Shown here: in pieces, positions 1-7,155 of the stretch
Layout: every line of letters starts with the position of its first letter
Numbering within the stretch: position 1 is the first letter of the stretch
Assembly (NCBI GenBank): GCA_003242675.1
Contig: QGVE01000049.1
Span: 1 to 17,498, forward strand
DNA: 17,498 nucleotides
Reading direction: 5' to 3'
DNA from: Bacillota bacterium
GTDB lineage: Bacteria > Bacillota_E > Symbiobacteriia > Symbiobacteriales > Symbiobacteriaceae
The notes under the pieces: generated by a model
Seen by the model: the letters and a program-made list of their open reading frames with translations, nothing else
What the model was told of the DNA's origin: nothing
Database searches by the model: none
Translations under genes and position numbers: made by a program

Positions 1-707
1 TCCCAGCGGAAGGTCAGGACGGCCACAGCGAGAATCCCCGCCGTAAACCCGAGCAGAATCGCCAGCGGCCGGACCATCGCACCCGGGTCGCCCGCTGCGG
101 CCGCCTGCAGGGCGGCGACCAGGTGGGTGAGCGGCATGGCCTCGGAGACCAGCTGTACCCAGCGCGGTGCGGCGTCCAGGCTGTAGAACACCGGGCTGGC
201 GAACGTCATCGGCAGGATGAAGAGGTTGTTGATCCCCGCCACCTGGGTCTCGGTGTTGCCCAGGTTGCCCAGGATGAAGCCGAGCGCCGTGAAGCACGCG
301 GTCCCCAGCAGCAGGGGCGGCAGCATGAGCAGAAGGCCCGCAGGGGCGACGCCGAAGCCCAGGGAGAGCGCGCCGCCCACGTAAACCAGCAGCGTGCAGA
401 TCAGGGCAATCAGGCCCCGGGCGGCGGTCAGCGCCGACACGAAGGCGCCGGTGGAAAACGGCGTGGCCCGCAGCAGCTTGTAGACGCCGCGCCGGCGCTG
501 TCGCATGACCTCGAAGCCGGTGCCGCTCATCGTGAAGAAGAAGCCGCCGAGGGCGGTCTGGCCCACCAGCAGGTGCCTGCGGTAGCCCGGATCCTCGAAG
601 AAGAAGGCGAGCACCGCCAGGGTGACTGCCGGGAAGATCAGCGCGTAGAACAGGGAGATCCGGTCGCGCAGCGCGCCGGCCAGGAGCCCCCGGAAGACGA
701 TCCACAT
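1..707 (-). CDS. ABC-2 type transporter permease (C-terminus cut by window edge)
   Basis: Membrane subunit of an ABC exporter, acting with the ATPase encoded 2 nt upstream. I translated it directly: it is open from an ATG at 707 to base 1, about 235 residues. Hydrophobic segments lie near residues 19-37, 46-66, 86-118, 125-148, 158-176 and 213-232. The stretch with GNLGN, an NN-x-FILPMTFASPVFY core and later PLTHLV matches the ABC-2/DrrB-type permease signature. The N-terminus is short and cytoplasmic. Stop-to-start spacing with the ATPase is only 2 nt, so the two are very probably translationally coupled. Order is padR, ATPase, permease, typical of drug or bacteriocin exporters controlled by PadR; the substrate cannot be read from sequence. 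The family is usually about 240-260 residues, so little is missing. Confidence 0.88.
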   Translation of the reverse strand, partial: MWIVFRGLLAGALRDRISLFYALIFPAVTLAVLAFFFEDPGYRRHLLVGQTALGGFFFTMSGTGFEVMRQRRRGVYKLLRATPFSTGAFVSALTAARGLIALICTLLVYVGGALSLGFGVAPAGLLLMLPPLLLGTACFTALGFILGNLGNTETQVAGINNLFILPMTFASPVFYSLDAAPRWVQLVSEAMPLTHLVAALQAAAAGDPGAMVRPLAILLGFTAGILAVAVLTFRW

Positions 708-709
708 GG

Positions 710-1417
710 CTACACCGCCTCCTCCGCGGTCAGGCTGAGGTAGAGTTCATCCAGGCTTGCGGCGCCGTACCGCTCCAGCAGCGCCGCCGGGGTGCCCTCC
801 GCGCGCACCCGCCCGTCCACGATCAGCACCACCCGGTGGGCCAACCTGCCCACCTCCTCCATGTCATGGGAGGTGAACACCACCGCCGTCCCTTCACGGG
901 CCAGCTGCTGGATGAGGCCGCGGATCTCGCTCCGGGCCCGGGGATCCAGGGCGGCGGTGGGCTCATCCAGGAAGAGCACCCGCGGCCGGTGCACCAGGGC
1001 CACCGCGATCGCCAGCCGCTTCTGCTCCCCGCCCGACAGCCGTGAGGCCTCCGTGCGGGCGGCGTGCTGCAGCCGGCACCGGGCCAGCAGGTCCAGGACC
1101 TCCTCCCGGCTCAGCCGCCTCCCGTAGAACGCGGCGAAGACCCGCAGGTTCTCGGCGGCCGTGAGCCCGGGAAAGAAGGGGGTGGACTGGAGCTGCACGC
1201 CGATCTCCCGCCGGGGCTCGGCGCACCAGTAGCGCACCTCGCCGCCATCCGGCTTGCGCAGCCCCAGGATCATCTCCAAAGTGGTGGACTTGCCGGCTCC
1301 GTTGGGGCCGATCACCGCCACCACCTCGCCCGGCGCCACCGACAGGCTGACGCCGTCCACCACAGCGCGGTCGCCGTAGCGCTTCACCAGGTTCCGGGCA
1401 TCGATGAGGAGGGTCAT
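710..1417 (-). CDS. ABC transporter ATP-binding protein
   Basis: Cytoplasmic ATPase of an ABC-2 exporter, 235 residues. Visible motifs in order: Walker A GPNGAGKS (about residues 37-44), Q-loop region GVQLQ (about 73-77), signature LSGGEQKR (about 127-134), Walker B VLFLDEP, D-loop ALDP and switch histidine in TSHD. All key residues are present, so it should hydrolyse ATP. It is a short single-domain ATPase of the DrrA/CcmA type with no extra C-terminal domain. The ATG is preceded by an AAAGGGG ribosome site about 8 nt upstream. It lies 18 nt after the padR stop and 2 nt before the permease start, so the three form an operon. Confidence 0.95.
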   Translation of the reverse strand: MTLLIDARNLVKRYGDRAVVDGVSLSVAPGEVVAVIGPNGAGKSTTLEMILGLRKPDGGEVRYWCAEPRREIGVQLQSTPFFPGLTAAENLRVFAAFYGRRLSREEVLDLLARCRLQHAARTEASRLSGGEQKRLAIAVALVHRPRVLFLDEPTAALDPRARSEIRGLIQQLAREGTAVVFTSHDMEEVGRLAHRVVLIVDGRVRAEGTPAALLERYGAASLDELYLSLTAEEAV

Positions 1418-1435
1418 CCCTACTACCCCTTTCGA

Positions 1436-1972
1436 TCACTCGGATTGGGCGATCTGGTCGAGCAGCCGGCGCAGGAACCGGAGGTCCGCCTCCATGTGTT
1501 CCCGGCCGTTGTCAAAGGCCGCCGCGACCAGCGGGGGGAGGCCGCCCATGGCCGCCGCCTTGGCTGCCCGGCCCCCCTCCCACTGCTGCAGCCGCTCCTC
1601 CAGCCGGGCGATCAACTCCTGCAGGGCAGCCTCCAGTTCGGCGCGGGGCATGTCGTCGGCGAAGGAGAGCAACAGGTAGAAATCCCCCGGCAGCGAGCGG
1701 GGCAACTGCCGCCAAGCCTCCCGGAGGAGCCGCCGGTACTCGGACCGTCCGCTTTCGGTGATCCGGAAGATCGCCTTGGTGCGCATGCCGGTCTGCTCGG
1801 TGCCGGCGAGCGCCACCAGCCCCTCCTCCGCCATCTTCTTCAGGGCGTGATAGATCGATCCGGGGAGGATGTCCGACCACTGGTCAATCCGGCTGATCTG
1901 CAGCATCTGCTGGATCTCGTACCCGGACATCGGCCGCTGGTTGAGCAGGCCGAGGATGACGAGCCTGACCAT
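1436..1972 (-). CDS. PadR family transcriptional regulator
   Basis: 178-residue winged-helix repressor of the PadR family. The N-terminal wHTH is clear: LVILGLLNQRPMSGYEI starts helix 1, and the PGSIYHALKKMAEEGLV recognition region and wing (ALAG..Q..MRTKAIFRIT) follow. Residues from about 90 on form the helical C-terminal domain (Vir_C-like) used for dimerisation. It is first in an operon with an ABC exporter, so it most likely represses its own operon until a ligand binds; that is the usual arrangement for PadR/LmrR-type regulators. The promoter in front carries a 16-bp palindrome over its -10 box, which is strong support for autorepression. The ATG at 1972 follows a G-rich ribosome site. 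Confidence 0.93.
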   Translation of the reverse strand: MVRLVILGLLNQRPMSGYEIQQMLQISRIDQWSDILPGSIYHALKKMAEEGLVALAGTEQTGMRTKAIFRITESGRSEYRRLLREAWRQLPRSLPGDFYLLLSFADDMPRAELEAALQELIARLEERLQQWEGGRAAKAAAMGGLPPLVAAAFDNGREHMEADLRFLRRLLDQIAQSE

Positions 1973-1993
1973 GGGCTTACCCCCAAACTTGTT

Positions 1994-2009
1994 TACTCAA
2001 CGTTGAGTA
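1994..2009. promoter_or_regulatory. Perfect 16-bp palindrome, probable PadR operator
   Basis: TACTCAACGTTGAGTA reads identically on both strands. It overlaps the -10 box (2006-2011) and the expected transcription start of the padR operon. Its length, symmetry and place immediately in front of padR fit an operator for a dimeric PadR protein that blocks polymerase. The palindrome is seen directly; the binding protein is inferred from context. Confidence 0.72.
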
Positions 2010-2034
2010 TATGCGCGCGGGGCGCGCGGGTCAA
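2006..2034 (-). promoter_or_regulatory. Sigma-A-type promoter of the padR-ABC operon
   Basis: Read on the minus strand, TTGACC (2034-2029) is followed by exactly 17 bp and TATACT (2011-2006). Both boxes are near consensus for a housekeeping sigma factor. Transcription would start near 1998-2000, giving a leader of about 27 nt before the padR ATG at 1972. Confidence 0.75.
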
Positions 2035-2057
2035 GGGAAAATGGGCCCCGGACAGGG

Positions 2058-2087
2058 AAAACCGCCCGGGGTTCCATCCCCCGGGCG
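2058..2087 (-). terminator. Intrinsic terminator after the UPF0316 gene
   Basis: A perfect 9-bp GC stem (2063-2071 paired with 2079-2087) with a 7-nt loop is followed, on the minus strand, by G and four T residues (2061-2058). It lies 17 nt past the stop of the gene ending at 2104 and before the padR promoter. The T-tract is short, so strength is uncertain. Confidence 0.6.
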
Positions 2088-2103
2088 TTGACCATCCCTG
2101 TGC

Positions 2104-2637
2104 TTATCCCTTCAAGATCTTTTGTATGAAGCCGCCCTTGTACCAGGAGGCGTCCAGCTGCACGACGAAGGCCTGGGGATCCAGCTCCTCCAGCAGCCGC
2201 ACGACCTGAGGTCCGTGCTTGCGGCGGGCGACGACCATGAGCACCTCCCGCTCGCCCATGCGGCCCTCTGCCCGCCAGTCGGTGACGCCCAGCCCGTGCT
2301 CCCGGAGTTGCGGGGCCAGCTGGCCGATGCGGGTCGTGATCACCTGGAACAGCACGTACCCCAGCGCCAGCCGCTCCTCGATCTTGCTCCCCACCAGCGA
2401 GCCCACCGCATAGCCCAGGGCGTATGTGACCACCTTCCAGGGATTGGACAGCTGGGAGACCACCAGGCCGAGGGCGTACACCCACAGGATGACCTCGAAG
2501 AAACTGATGACCGAAGCGAGGAGTCGCCCGCCCTTGACGAGGATGATCCACCGCACCGTCGTGATCGACACGTAGGTGGCCTGTGCGAGGAAGATGATGA
2601 GCAGGTCCAGAGTTCCTTCCCCCTTCGCCAGACGCAT
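2104..2637 (-). CDS. UPF0316 family membrane protein (DUF5698 + DUF2179)
   Basis: About 177 residues. The N-terminal half has three membrane segments (near residues 11-28, 40-60 and 67-84), with the family pattern LLIIFLAQ, RWIILVKG and FFEVILWVYALG. The C-terminal half (about 120-170) is a soluble DUF2179-like domain (EVLMVVARRKHGPQVVRLLEELDPQAFV). Relatives are B. subtilis YebE-like proteins of unknown function. The start is uncertain. An ATG at 2637 has a poor ribosome site. A CTG at 2610 has AAGGGGG 8 nt upstream and gives a protein beginning MDLLIIFLAQ, which fits the usual family N-terminus and length better. Longer in-frame extensions to 2793 are low in hydrophobicity and unlike the family. 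Confidence 0.85.
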   Translation of the reverse strand: MRLAKGEGTLDLLIIFLAQATYVSITTVRWIILVKGGRLLASVISFFEVILWVYALGLVVSQLSNPWKVVTYALGYAVGSLVGSKIEERLALGYVLFQVITTRIGQLAPQLREHGLGVTDWRAEGRMGEREVLMVVARRKHGPQVVRLLEELDPQAFVVQLDASWYKGGFIQKILKG

Positions 2638-2670
2638 TCGGCGGACGTGGGCCGGCGTCCTCTCGGCGCG

Positions 2671-2699
2671 TTGACGAATTCCCCCGGAACCGGTAGAAT
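2671..2699 (+). promoter_or_regulatory. Sigma-A-type promoter upstream of the DUF4256 gene
   Basis: TTGACG (2671-2676), a 17-bp spacer and TAGAAT (2694-2699) make a good housekeeping promoter on the plus strand. The next plus-strand gene starts at 2934, so the transcript would have an untranslated leader of about 230 nt. The 2638-2933 gap holds no convincing ORF or repeat array; it is GC-rich with several short inverted repeats. Confidence 0.5.
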
Positions 2700-2933
2700 G
2701 GCAGGAACCCCCACAGGTCTTGTTCGTGCCGGACAGGCAGACCGCCATCGAGCCCCTGAGGCAGGTCCAGGGCGGCGTTGCCGGTTCCGGCACCGCTGGA
2801 TGACGGGCCCCGTACCACCGGCTGGGGTTCGGCGTCGCGCCGTTCCACCGGCAGGGATCGGCGGGGCCGCCGGAGGTTACCCTACCCTCGGATCCGCGCA
2901 GCGCCAGGCTTACGATAAGGTGATGGGAACGTC

Positions 2934-3500
2934 ATGGACAACCCGGCCCGCGAGATCACGCCCGAGCAGCGCGAGGAGCTGCTTCGCACGCTAAAGGCCC
3001 GCTTCGAGCGGAACATGAACCGCCATCCCGGCCTGGACTGGGCCGAGGTGCAGGCCCGGCTCGAGGCCCGCCCGGACAAGCTGTGGTCGCTCTACGAGAT
3101 GGAGCGGACGGGCGGGGAACCGGACGTGGTGGGATTCGACAGCCAGACCGGCGAGTACATCTTCTACGACTGCTCGCCGGAGAGCCCCAAGGGCCGCAGG
3201 AGCCTCTGCTACGACCCTGAGGCCCTGGAGTCGCGCAAGGAACACAAGCCCGCGGGCAGCGCGGTCGGCATGGCGGAAGCCATGGGCATTGAGCTGCTCA
3301 CCGAGCAGGAGTACCGGGAGCTGCAGAAACTGGGCGCCTTCGACACGAAGACCTCAAGCTGGGTGAAGACGCCCCCGGAGATCCGGAGGCTCGGGGGCGC
3401 GATGTTCTGCGACCGCCGCTACAACACGGTCTGGACATATCACAACGGCGCGGAGTCGTACTACGCCGCCAGGGGCTTCCGCGGCTCGCTCAGGGTATGA
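2934..3500 (+). CDS. DUF4256 family protein
   Basis: 188 residues, soluble, no signal peptide or membrane segment. The whole protein matches the DUF4256 family in length and motifs: LLRTLKARFERNMNRHPG near the N-terminus, WSLYEMERTGGEPDVVGFD, YIFYDCSPESPKGRRSLCYD, MAEAMGIELLTEQEYRELQ, and a C-terminal FCDRRYNTVWTYHNGAESYYAARGFRG. The function of the family is unknown; the pattern of conserved charged and aromatic residues suggests an enzyme or ligand-binding fold, but that is only an impression. The ATG at 2934 follows AAGGTG by about 11 nt. It is a single-gene unit between a promoter at 2671-2699 and a hairpin at 3507-3547. Confidence 0.9.
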   Translation: MDNPAREITPEQREELLRTLKARFERNMNRHPGLDWAEVQARLEARPDKLWSLYEMERTGGEPDVVGFDSQTGEYIFYDCSPESPKGRRSLCYDPEALESRKEHKPAGSAVGMAEAMGIELLTEQEYRELQKLGAFDTKTSSWVKTPPEIRRLGGAMFCDRRYNTVWTYHNGAESYYAARGFRGSLRV

Positions 3501-3506
3501 CGGAAC

Positions 3507-3550
3507 GGGGCCGTCCCGTCGGAGCAGATCGCTCCGGGGACGGCCCCTTT
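3507..3550 (+). terminator. Long-stem intrinsic terminator after the DUF4256 gene
   Basis: An 11-bp perfect stem (3507-3517 with 3537-3547) encloses a second 6-bp stem (3520-3525 with 3531-3536, loop AGATC), separated by a 2-nt bulge, and is followed by TTT. It starts 7 nt after the stop codon. The gene on the other strand ends at 3569, so the hairpin may also stop minus-strand transcription, though there is no T-run on that side. Confidence 0.65.
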
Positions 3551-3568
3551 GGCATCCAGCCGGACCCT

Positions 3569-4093
3569 TTACTTGATCGTCGCAGGATCGGCCAGGTAGA
3601 TGTGCTGCCTGTACACGGGGCCGAGGCCGGGCAGCTCCACCGGCTGGCCTTCGGGCTGATCGAACCACGGGAACCAGCCGGCGCCGGCCGGAGAGACCAG
3701 TGCAAACCCCGGCACATTCCCTGCGGAGTCGACCAACACGGTGAGATGGGGTCCCGAAACGCCGTAGTGAACGCCCATGTTGGGCGCGAACCCGGAGATG
3801 GGCCCGTAGTGGGACACCGCGGGGTTCAGCTGCCGCAGCCACTCGAAGGAGATGGGCCCGGCCGCGACCGTGCCCGTTGCAGTCCGCGTGGCGTCATCCC
3901 AGGCGACCTGGCCCTCCAGCAGCTCTACCGCAGGGCGCAGAGGGATGTACAGCTCCTCCCCCACCATGTGCCCCTGCAGTTCGTAATCGGTGCTCAGATC
4001 GCGTCCGCCCACGGTCACCGGGATCCCGCCCGGCTCCGGCAGCAGGCCGGCCGGAGGCGGGATGTAGGTGTGCTGGGTATAGACCTCCCCCAT
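3569..4093 (-). CDS. Copper-amine-oxidase-N-like / TTHB210-like domain protein
   Basis: About 174 residues from an ATG at 4093. Residues about 25-75 (IPVTVGGRDLSTDYELQGH... YIPLRPAVELLEGQVAWDD...) resemble the copper amine oxidase N-terminal-like 'stalk' domain, which usually sits on secreted Firmicute proteins. The C-terminal half (NMGVHYG, PHLTVLVDSAGNVPGFALVSPAGAGWFPWFDQPEGQP) resembles the TTHB210-like domain of unknown function. A short motif occurs at both ends: VYTQHTYI near residue 4 and VYRQHIYL near the C-terminus. No signal peptide is visible in the start chosen or in the upstream frame, odd for a stalk domain. The ribosome site is weak and the start uncertain. The gene begins about 45 nt after the Nudix stop on the same strand, so the two are probably co-transcribed. 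Confidence 0.68.
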   Translation of the reverse strand: MGEVYTQHTYIPPPAGLLPEPGGIPVTVGGRDLSTDYELQGHMVGEELYIPLRPAVELLEGQVAWDDATRTATGTVAAGPISFEWLRQLNPAVSHYGPISGFAPNMGVHYGVSGPHLTVLVDSAGNVPGFALVSPAGAGWFPWFDQPEGQPVELPGLGPVYRQHIYLADPATIK

Positions 4094-4137
4094 CCCTGGG
4101 CGTGACAGGTAGAACCCCCATCGTCCCTCCGGGCACG

Positions 4138-4617
4138 CTATCGGCCCAGTCCCATCGCGGCTTCCAAGGCCCGCTCCAGCATGCGGTTCCACCGATGATG
4201 CAGCCGCCGCGCCTCGTCGGGTGCGACAAAGATCCGGCGGGCCGATTCGAACGCTGCGCCGAAGGGCAGCACCTCGGTGATGTCGACGCGGTAGAAGGCC
4301 TGGTAGCCGATCCTGGGGTACTTGCCCCCAGGACGCCACTGGTCGTTCTCGCTGTGGTCCACCTGGACGAGCCCGACGAGGGTGGGCACGCCCCGGACGT
4401 AGCCCTCCTCCATCGTTTCCCGCAGTACGCATGCCTCCGGCGACTCGCCGGGCTCGCGGTGGCCGCCGGGGATGTCCCATCCGCGGTGGTTCAGGTCGAC
4501 CAGCATCAGCTTGCCGTGCAGGAAGCAGAGGCTGTGCACGCTGGTGATCAGCTCAACCGGCGGCAGCTCGGCCGGGCGCCCCAGCCACTCCAGCCGGATG
4601 CGTCCGGCCCAGTTCAC
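4138..4617 (-). CDS. Nudix hydrolase
   Basis: 159-residue cytoplasmic Nudix protein, expected to cleave a nucleoside diphosphate linked to another moiety using Mg2+; the substrate is not evident. The Nudix box spans about residues 52-74. It has the spacing G-x5-E-x7-RE-x2-EE with catalytic E58, R66, E67, E70 and E71 present, but the canonical glycine after the EE pair is Tyr73 and the preceding residue is Gly. The start is the GTG at 4617; an in-frame stop lies 24 nt upstream, so no earlier start of note is possible. The ribosome site is poor. It lies upstream of the amine-oxidase-N-like gene. Confidence 0.88.
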   Translation of the reverse strand: MNWAGRIRLEWLGRPAELPPVELITSVHSLCFLHGKLMLVDLNHRGWDIPGGHREPGESPEACVLRETMEEGYVRGVPTLVGLVQVDHSENDQWRPGGKYPRIGYQAFYRVDITEVLPFGAAFESARRIFVAPDEARRLHHRWNRMLERALEAAMGLGR

Positions 4618-4750
4618 GTACTCGACGTCACCGATGCCCGTTCACCCCCCACAGGCCCGATGCCATCCGACGTGCGGTGCCGCGGAGCCCGCCTTCCGCC
4701 ACCCCAGGGCAGGGCGTACCCGGTGCGGAACAGCCGTCTCGGGCGAAGAG

Positions 4751-4873
4751 TCACGGCCCTCCGGAGGCAACCGTTGTCCCCGGCGAACGGTCAAGGCCCG
4801 CCCGGAGGGCCCCCGTCGGTCCCGGCAAACGGTCACTGCCCATCCGGAGGGCCACCGTCGCCCCCGGCGTCCG
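4751..4873. repeat. Tandem array, three diverged ~41-bp units
   Basis: Units at 4751-4790, 4791-4832 and 4833-4873 each start TCA followed by a GGCCC- or GCCC-like block, then CCGGAGG(G), a CCGT core and CCCGGC, and end near CGG or CCG. Lengths are 40, 42 and 41 bp, so no reading frame is kept across the array. The last unit abuts the stop codon of the lipoprotein gene at 4874. The rest of the 4618-4750 gap shows nothing further. Confidence 0.6.
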
Positions 4874-6322
4874 TCAGCGGGTCCACTCATCCACCGGAAC
4901 GACCACCACACGGTCCCAGCCCGAGCCGTAGATGCGCCCGTCCGCGCCCGCGGTCAGTCCCCACACCGGGTCCGGCAGCCAGGTCCTGGCCAGCACGTTC
5001 CCGGACCGGTCCAGCCGCACCAGGTGCGACTCGGGTTTGCCCCTCGCGCCGGTGCCGATGGAGGCGTAGAGGAACCCGTCGCTCCCCCAGGCCAGCCCGG
5101 TGATGGGCGCGACCTCCTCGCCGCTCTCCTGCCCGAACTCGGGAATCGGCCTGCCCCACATCTCCGCCTGACCGGTGGCGGGGTCCCAGAGGAACAGCGA
5201 ACCGAACATGTCCGTCGCCCCGACGAAGCGGCCTTCATCGTACGGCAGCAGGGCGCTGACCGAGCCGCCCCGCGGCGTGCCGTCGATGTACTCCCGCACC
5301 TCGCCGGTCCGCACGTTCACGGCCTTGAACGGCACGTTGTAGACCCAGCCGTCGTCCGCCGGTGCGTGCCAGGGGCCGAATCCCTGCACCGCGATCTCAC
5401 GCACCTCGCCGCTGTCTACATCCACCACGGCGAGGCCCCCGTCGAACCGGGCGACGACCCGGCCATCCAGGCTGGCGAAGGGCTCCAGCCCCGGGTGGCC
5501 CAGGAGCCGGAATTCCTTGGCCGCTGCGTCGAAGAGGAAGAGCTGCTCCCGCCGCACGAGGGCGTAAACGCTCCGGTCCGACAGCCGCGTGACGGCCGCC
5601 TCCACGCGGCCCCGGAACGCCTCCTCCAGATCCGCCCGGTGGCGGTTCGTCAGCCCTTCGGTGCCCTGCATCACCGCGGAGGTGAACTCCCGCACCGGCT
5701 GCGGCCCCTCATCGTCCCACCTGTACCAGTGGCCCAGCTCGTCCCGGAGGTGCACCTCGCCGTCCCGCCGATCCATGTAGGCATACGGCGCGCCGGCAGG
5801 CGACCGGGCCGGGCCGAGGTCCGTCACCTGGCCGTCAGCCGTCCGGCGCATCAGGTGGAGGGTCTCCACCCTCCCCACAAGCCGGCCTTCCGCCACCCAG
5901 ACCAGGTCCCCGAGCCAGACCGCGGCCGGGTCGGGCCGCCCGTAGGTGATGCGGCCGTAGGTATAGTCGTAGTCGTGGAGGCGGAAGTGGAAAAGCTCGC
6001 CGTCCTGCCCGCCCCACACGCCGGTCACCGGATCGATCACGAGCCGGCTCACGGCGGGATCCGTGCGCCTCTCCGCCCAAACGGGCAAATCCGGGCTCTC
6101 GCTGATCACGTCGCCGGTGGTATCGACACGCACCCGCGGCGCGCCGGGTTCCGCACGCCACTCGGCTGCGCCCGCCGACGGCGCCGCCGCCACGGCAGCG
6201 CCTCCGTCCTGCGGGGGCAGGGCCGCATCGGGGCCGCCTCCGTCCCGCGGGGGTGAGGCAGCGCCGGCGCATCCGGCCAGGGCCAAAGCCGCGGCAATCA
6301 GGATCGTGCAGGCCCATCGCAT
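4874..6322 (-). CDS. Predicted lipoprotein with beta-propeller-like repeats
   Basis: 482 residues. The N-terminus is a lipoprotein signal: positive start MRW, hydrophobic ILIAAALALA, then lipobox LAGC with Cys18 as the predicted lipidated residue. A low-complexity Ala/Gly/Pro linker runs to about residue 55. The rest is rich in short strands and turns of the type DxxTGxVxxxxxG (WDPATGQAEMWG, VDVDSGEVREIAVQG, VNVRTGEVREYIDG, GAGADGRIYGSG-like), which suggests a secreted beta-propeller. No enzyme motif is recognised. The start at 6322 has a GGGAGG site 7 nt upstream. It follows pflA by only 50 nt on the same strand with only a weak 5-bp hairpin between, so some transcription from the pfl operon is likely, although no functional link is known. 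Confidence 0.82.
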   Translation of the reverse strand: MRWACTILIAAALALAGCAGAASPPRDGGGPDAALPPQDGGAAVAAAPSAGAAEWRAEPGAPRVRVDTTGDVISESPDLPVWAERRTDPAVSRLVIDPVTGVWGGQDGELFHFRLHDYDYTYGRITYGRPDPAAVWLGDLVWVAEGRLVGRVETLHLMRRTADGQVTDLGPARSPAGAPYAYMDRRDGEVHLRDELGHWYRWDDEGPQPVREFTSAVMQGTEGLTNRHRADLEEAFRGRVEAAVTRLSDRSVYALVRREQLFLFDAAAKEFRLLGHPGLEPFASLDGRVVARFDGGLAVVDVDSGEVREIAVQGFGPWHAPADDGWVYNVPFKAVNVRTGEVREYIDGTPRGGSVSALLPYDEGRFVGATDMFGSLFLWDPATGQAEMWGRPIPEFGQESGEEVAPITGLAWGSDGFLYASIGTGARGKPESHLVRLDRSGNVLARTWLPDPVWGLTAGADGRIYGSGWDRVVVVPVDEWTR

Positions 6323-6372
6323 GGAGGATCCCTCCCGTCAGGTCTATGACGGTCGGGACTTCTTCCCGGTTT

Positions 6373-7143
6373 CTAGGTCACCCTGAGCCCCCGCCGCTCC
6401 AGCTGCGCCCGGATGCGCGCCATCGTATCCGCGGAGGGCGGTTCCACCCCTTCCAGGGTGTAGCGGATCCCCAAGGCCTCCCACTTGTGCTTGCCCAGCA
6501 GGTGGTAGGGCAGGAGCTCCACCCGCTCCACCCCCCGCAGGGTCCGCACAAAGTCCGCCAGAGCCTCCACGTCCTCCGGCGCGTCGCTCCAGCCGGGCAC
6601 CACGACGTACCGGATCCAGAGCGGGATGCCGCGCGCGGAGGCGTAGCGGGCGAAGGCCAGGGTGACCGCGTTGTCCTGGCCGGTCAGCGCCCGGTGCTTG
6701 TCCGGGTTGAGCTGCTTCAGGTCCAGCAGGATCAGGTCGGTGTGATCCAGCACCGGCGCCGCCCGCTCGGGCGTCGCGAACCCGTTGGTGTCGAGGGCGG
6801 TGTGGATCCCGATCTTTTGCGCCTCTTCGAAGAGGCCCGCCACGAAGTCCGCCTGCAGCAGCGGCTCGCCCCCGGTCACCGTCAGCCCGCCTCCGGAGGC
6901 CTGCAAGTACGGCATGTAGGAGCGCATCTCCGCCACCAGGCTCGCAACCGTTCGCTCCTCCCCGCCCCGCGGGTCCCAGGTGTCGGGGTTGTGGCAGTAC
7001 CGGCAGCGGTACAGGCAGCCCTGCAGGAAGACCACGAAGCGGAGGCCGGGGCCGTCCACCGCGCCCATCGAGTCGATCGAGTGCACCCGGCCCACCCGCT
7101 GGGCCGCCGGGAGATCCAGTTGCCTGTATTCGCAGACCAGCAC
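6373..7143 (-). CDS. pflA: Pyruvate formate-lyase activating enzyme
   Basis: 256-residue radical SAM enzyme that installs the glycyl radical on PflB under anaerobic conditions. The 4Fe-4S binding motif C-x3-C-x2-C is CLYRCRYC at residues 43-50, directly after the typical GRVHSIDSMGAVDGPG and RFVVFLQG. VTGGEPLL is the SAM-binding GGEP motif, and LDTNGF, LLDLKQLNP and YHLLGKHKWEALG are the usual later motifs. Length matches the family (about 245-260). The start is the GTG at 7143, with GGGGAGA 6 nt upstream, 12 nt after the pflB stop, so pflB and pflA are co-translated from one mRNA. Confidence 0.96.
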   Translation of the reverse strand: MLVCEYRQLDLPAAQRVGRVHSIDSMGAVDGPGLRFVVFLQGCLYRCRYCHNPDTWDPRGGEERTVASLVAEMRSYMPYLQASGGGLTVTGGEPLLQADFVAGLFEEAQKIGIHTALDTNGFATPERAAPVLDHTDLILLDLKQLNPDKHRALTGQDNAVTLAFARYASARGIPLWIRYVVVPGWSDAPEDVEALADFVRTLRGVERVELLPYHLLGKHKWEALGIRYTLEGVEPPSADTMARIRAQLERRGLRVT

Positions 7144-7155
7144 GTGCTTCTCCCC

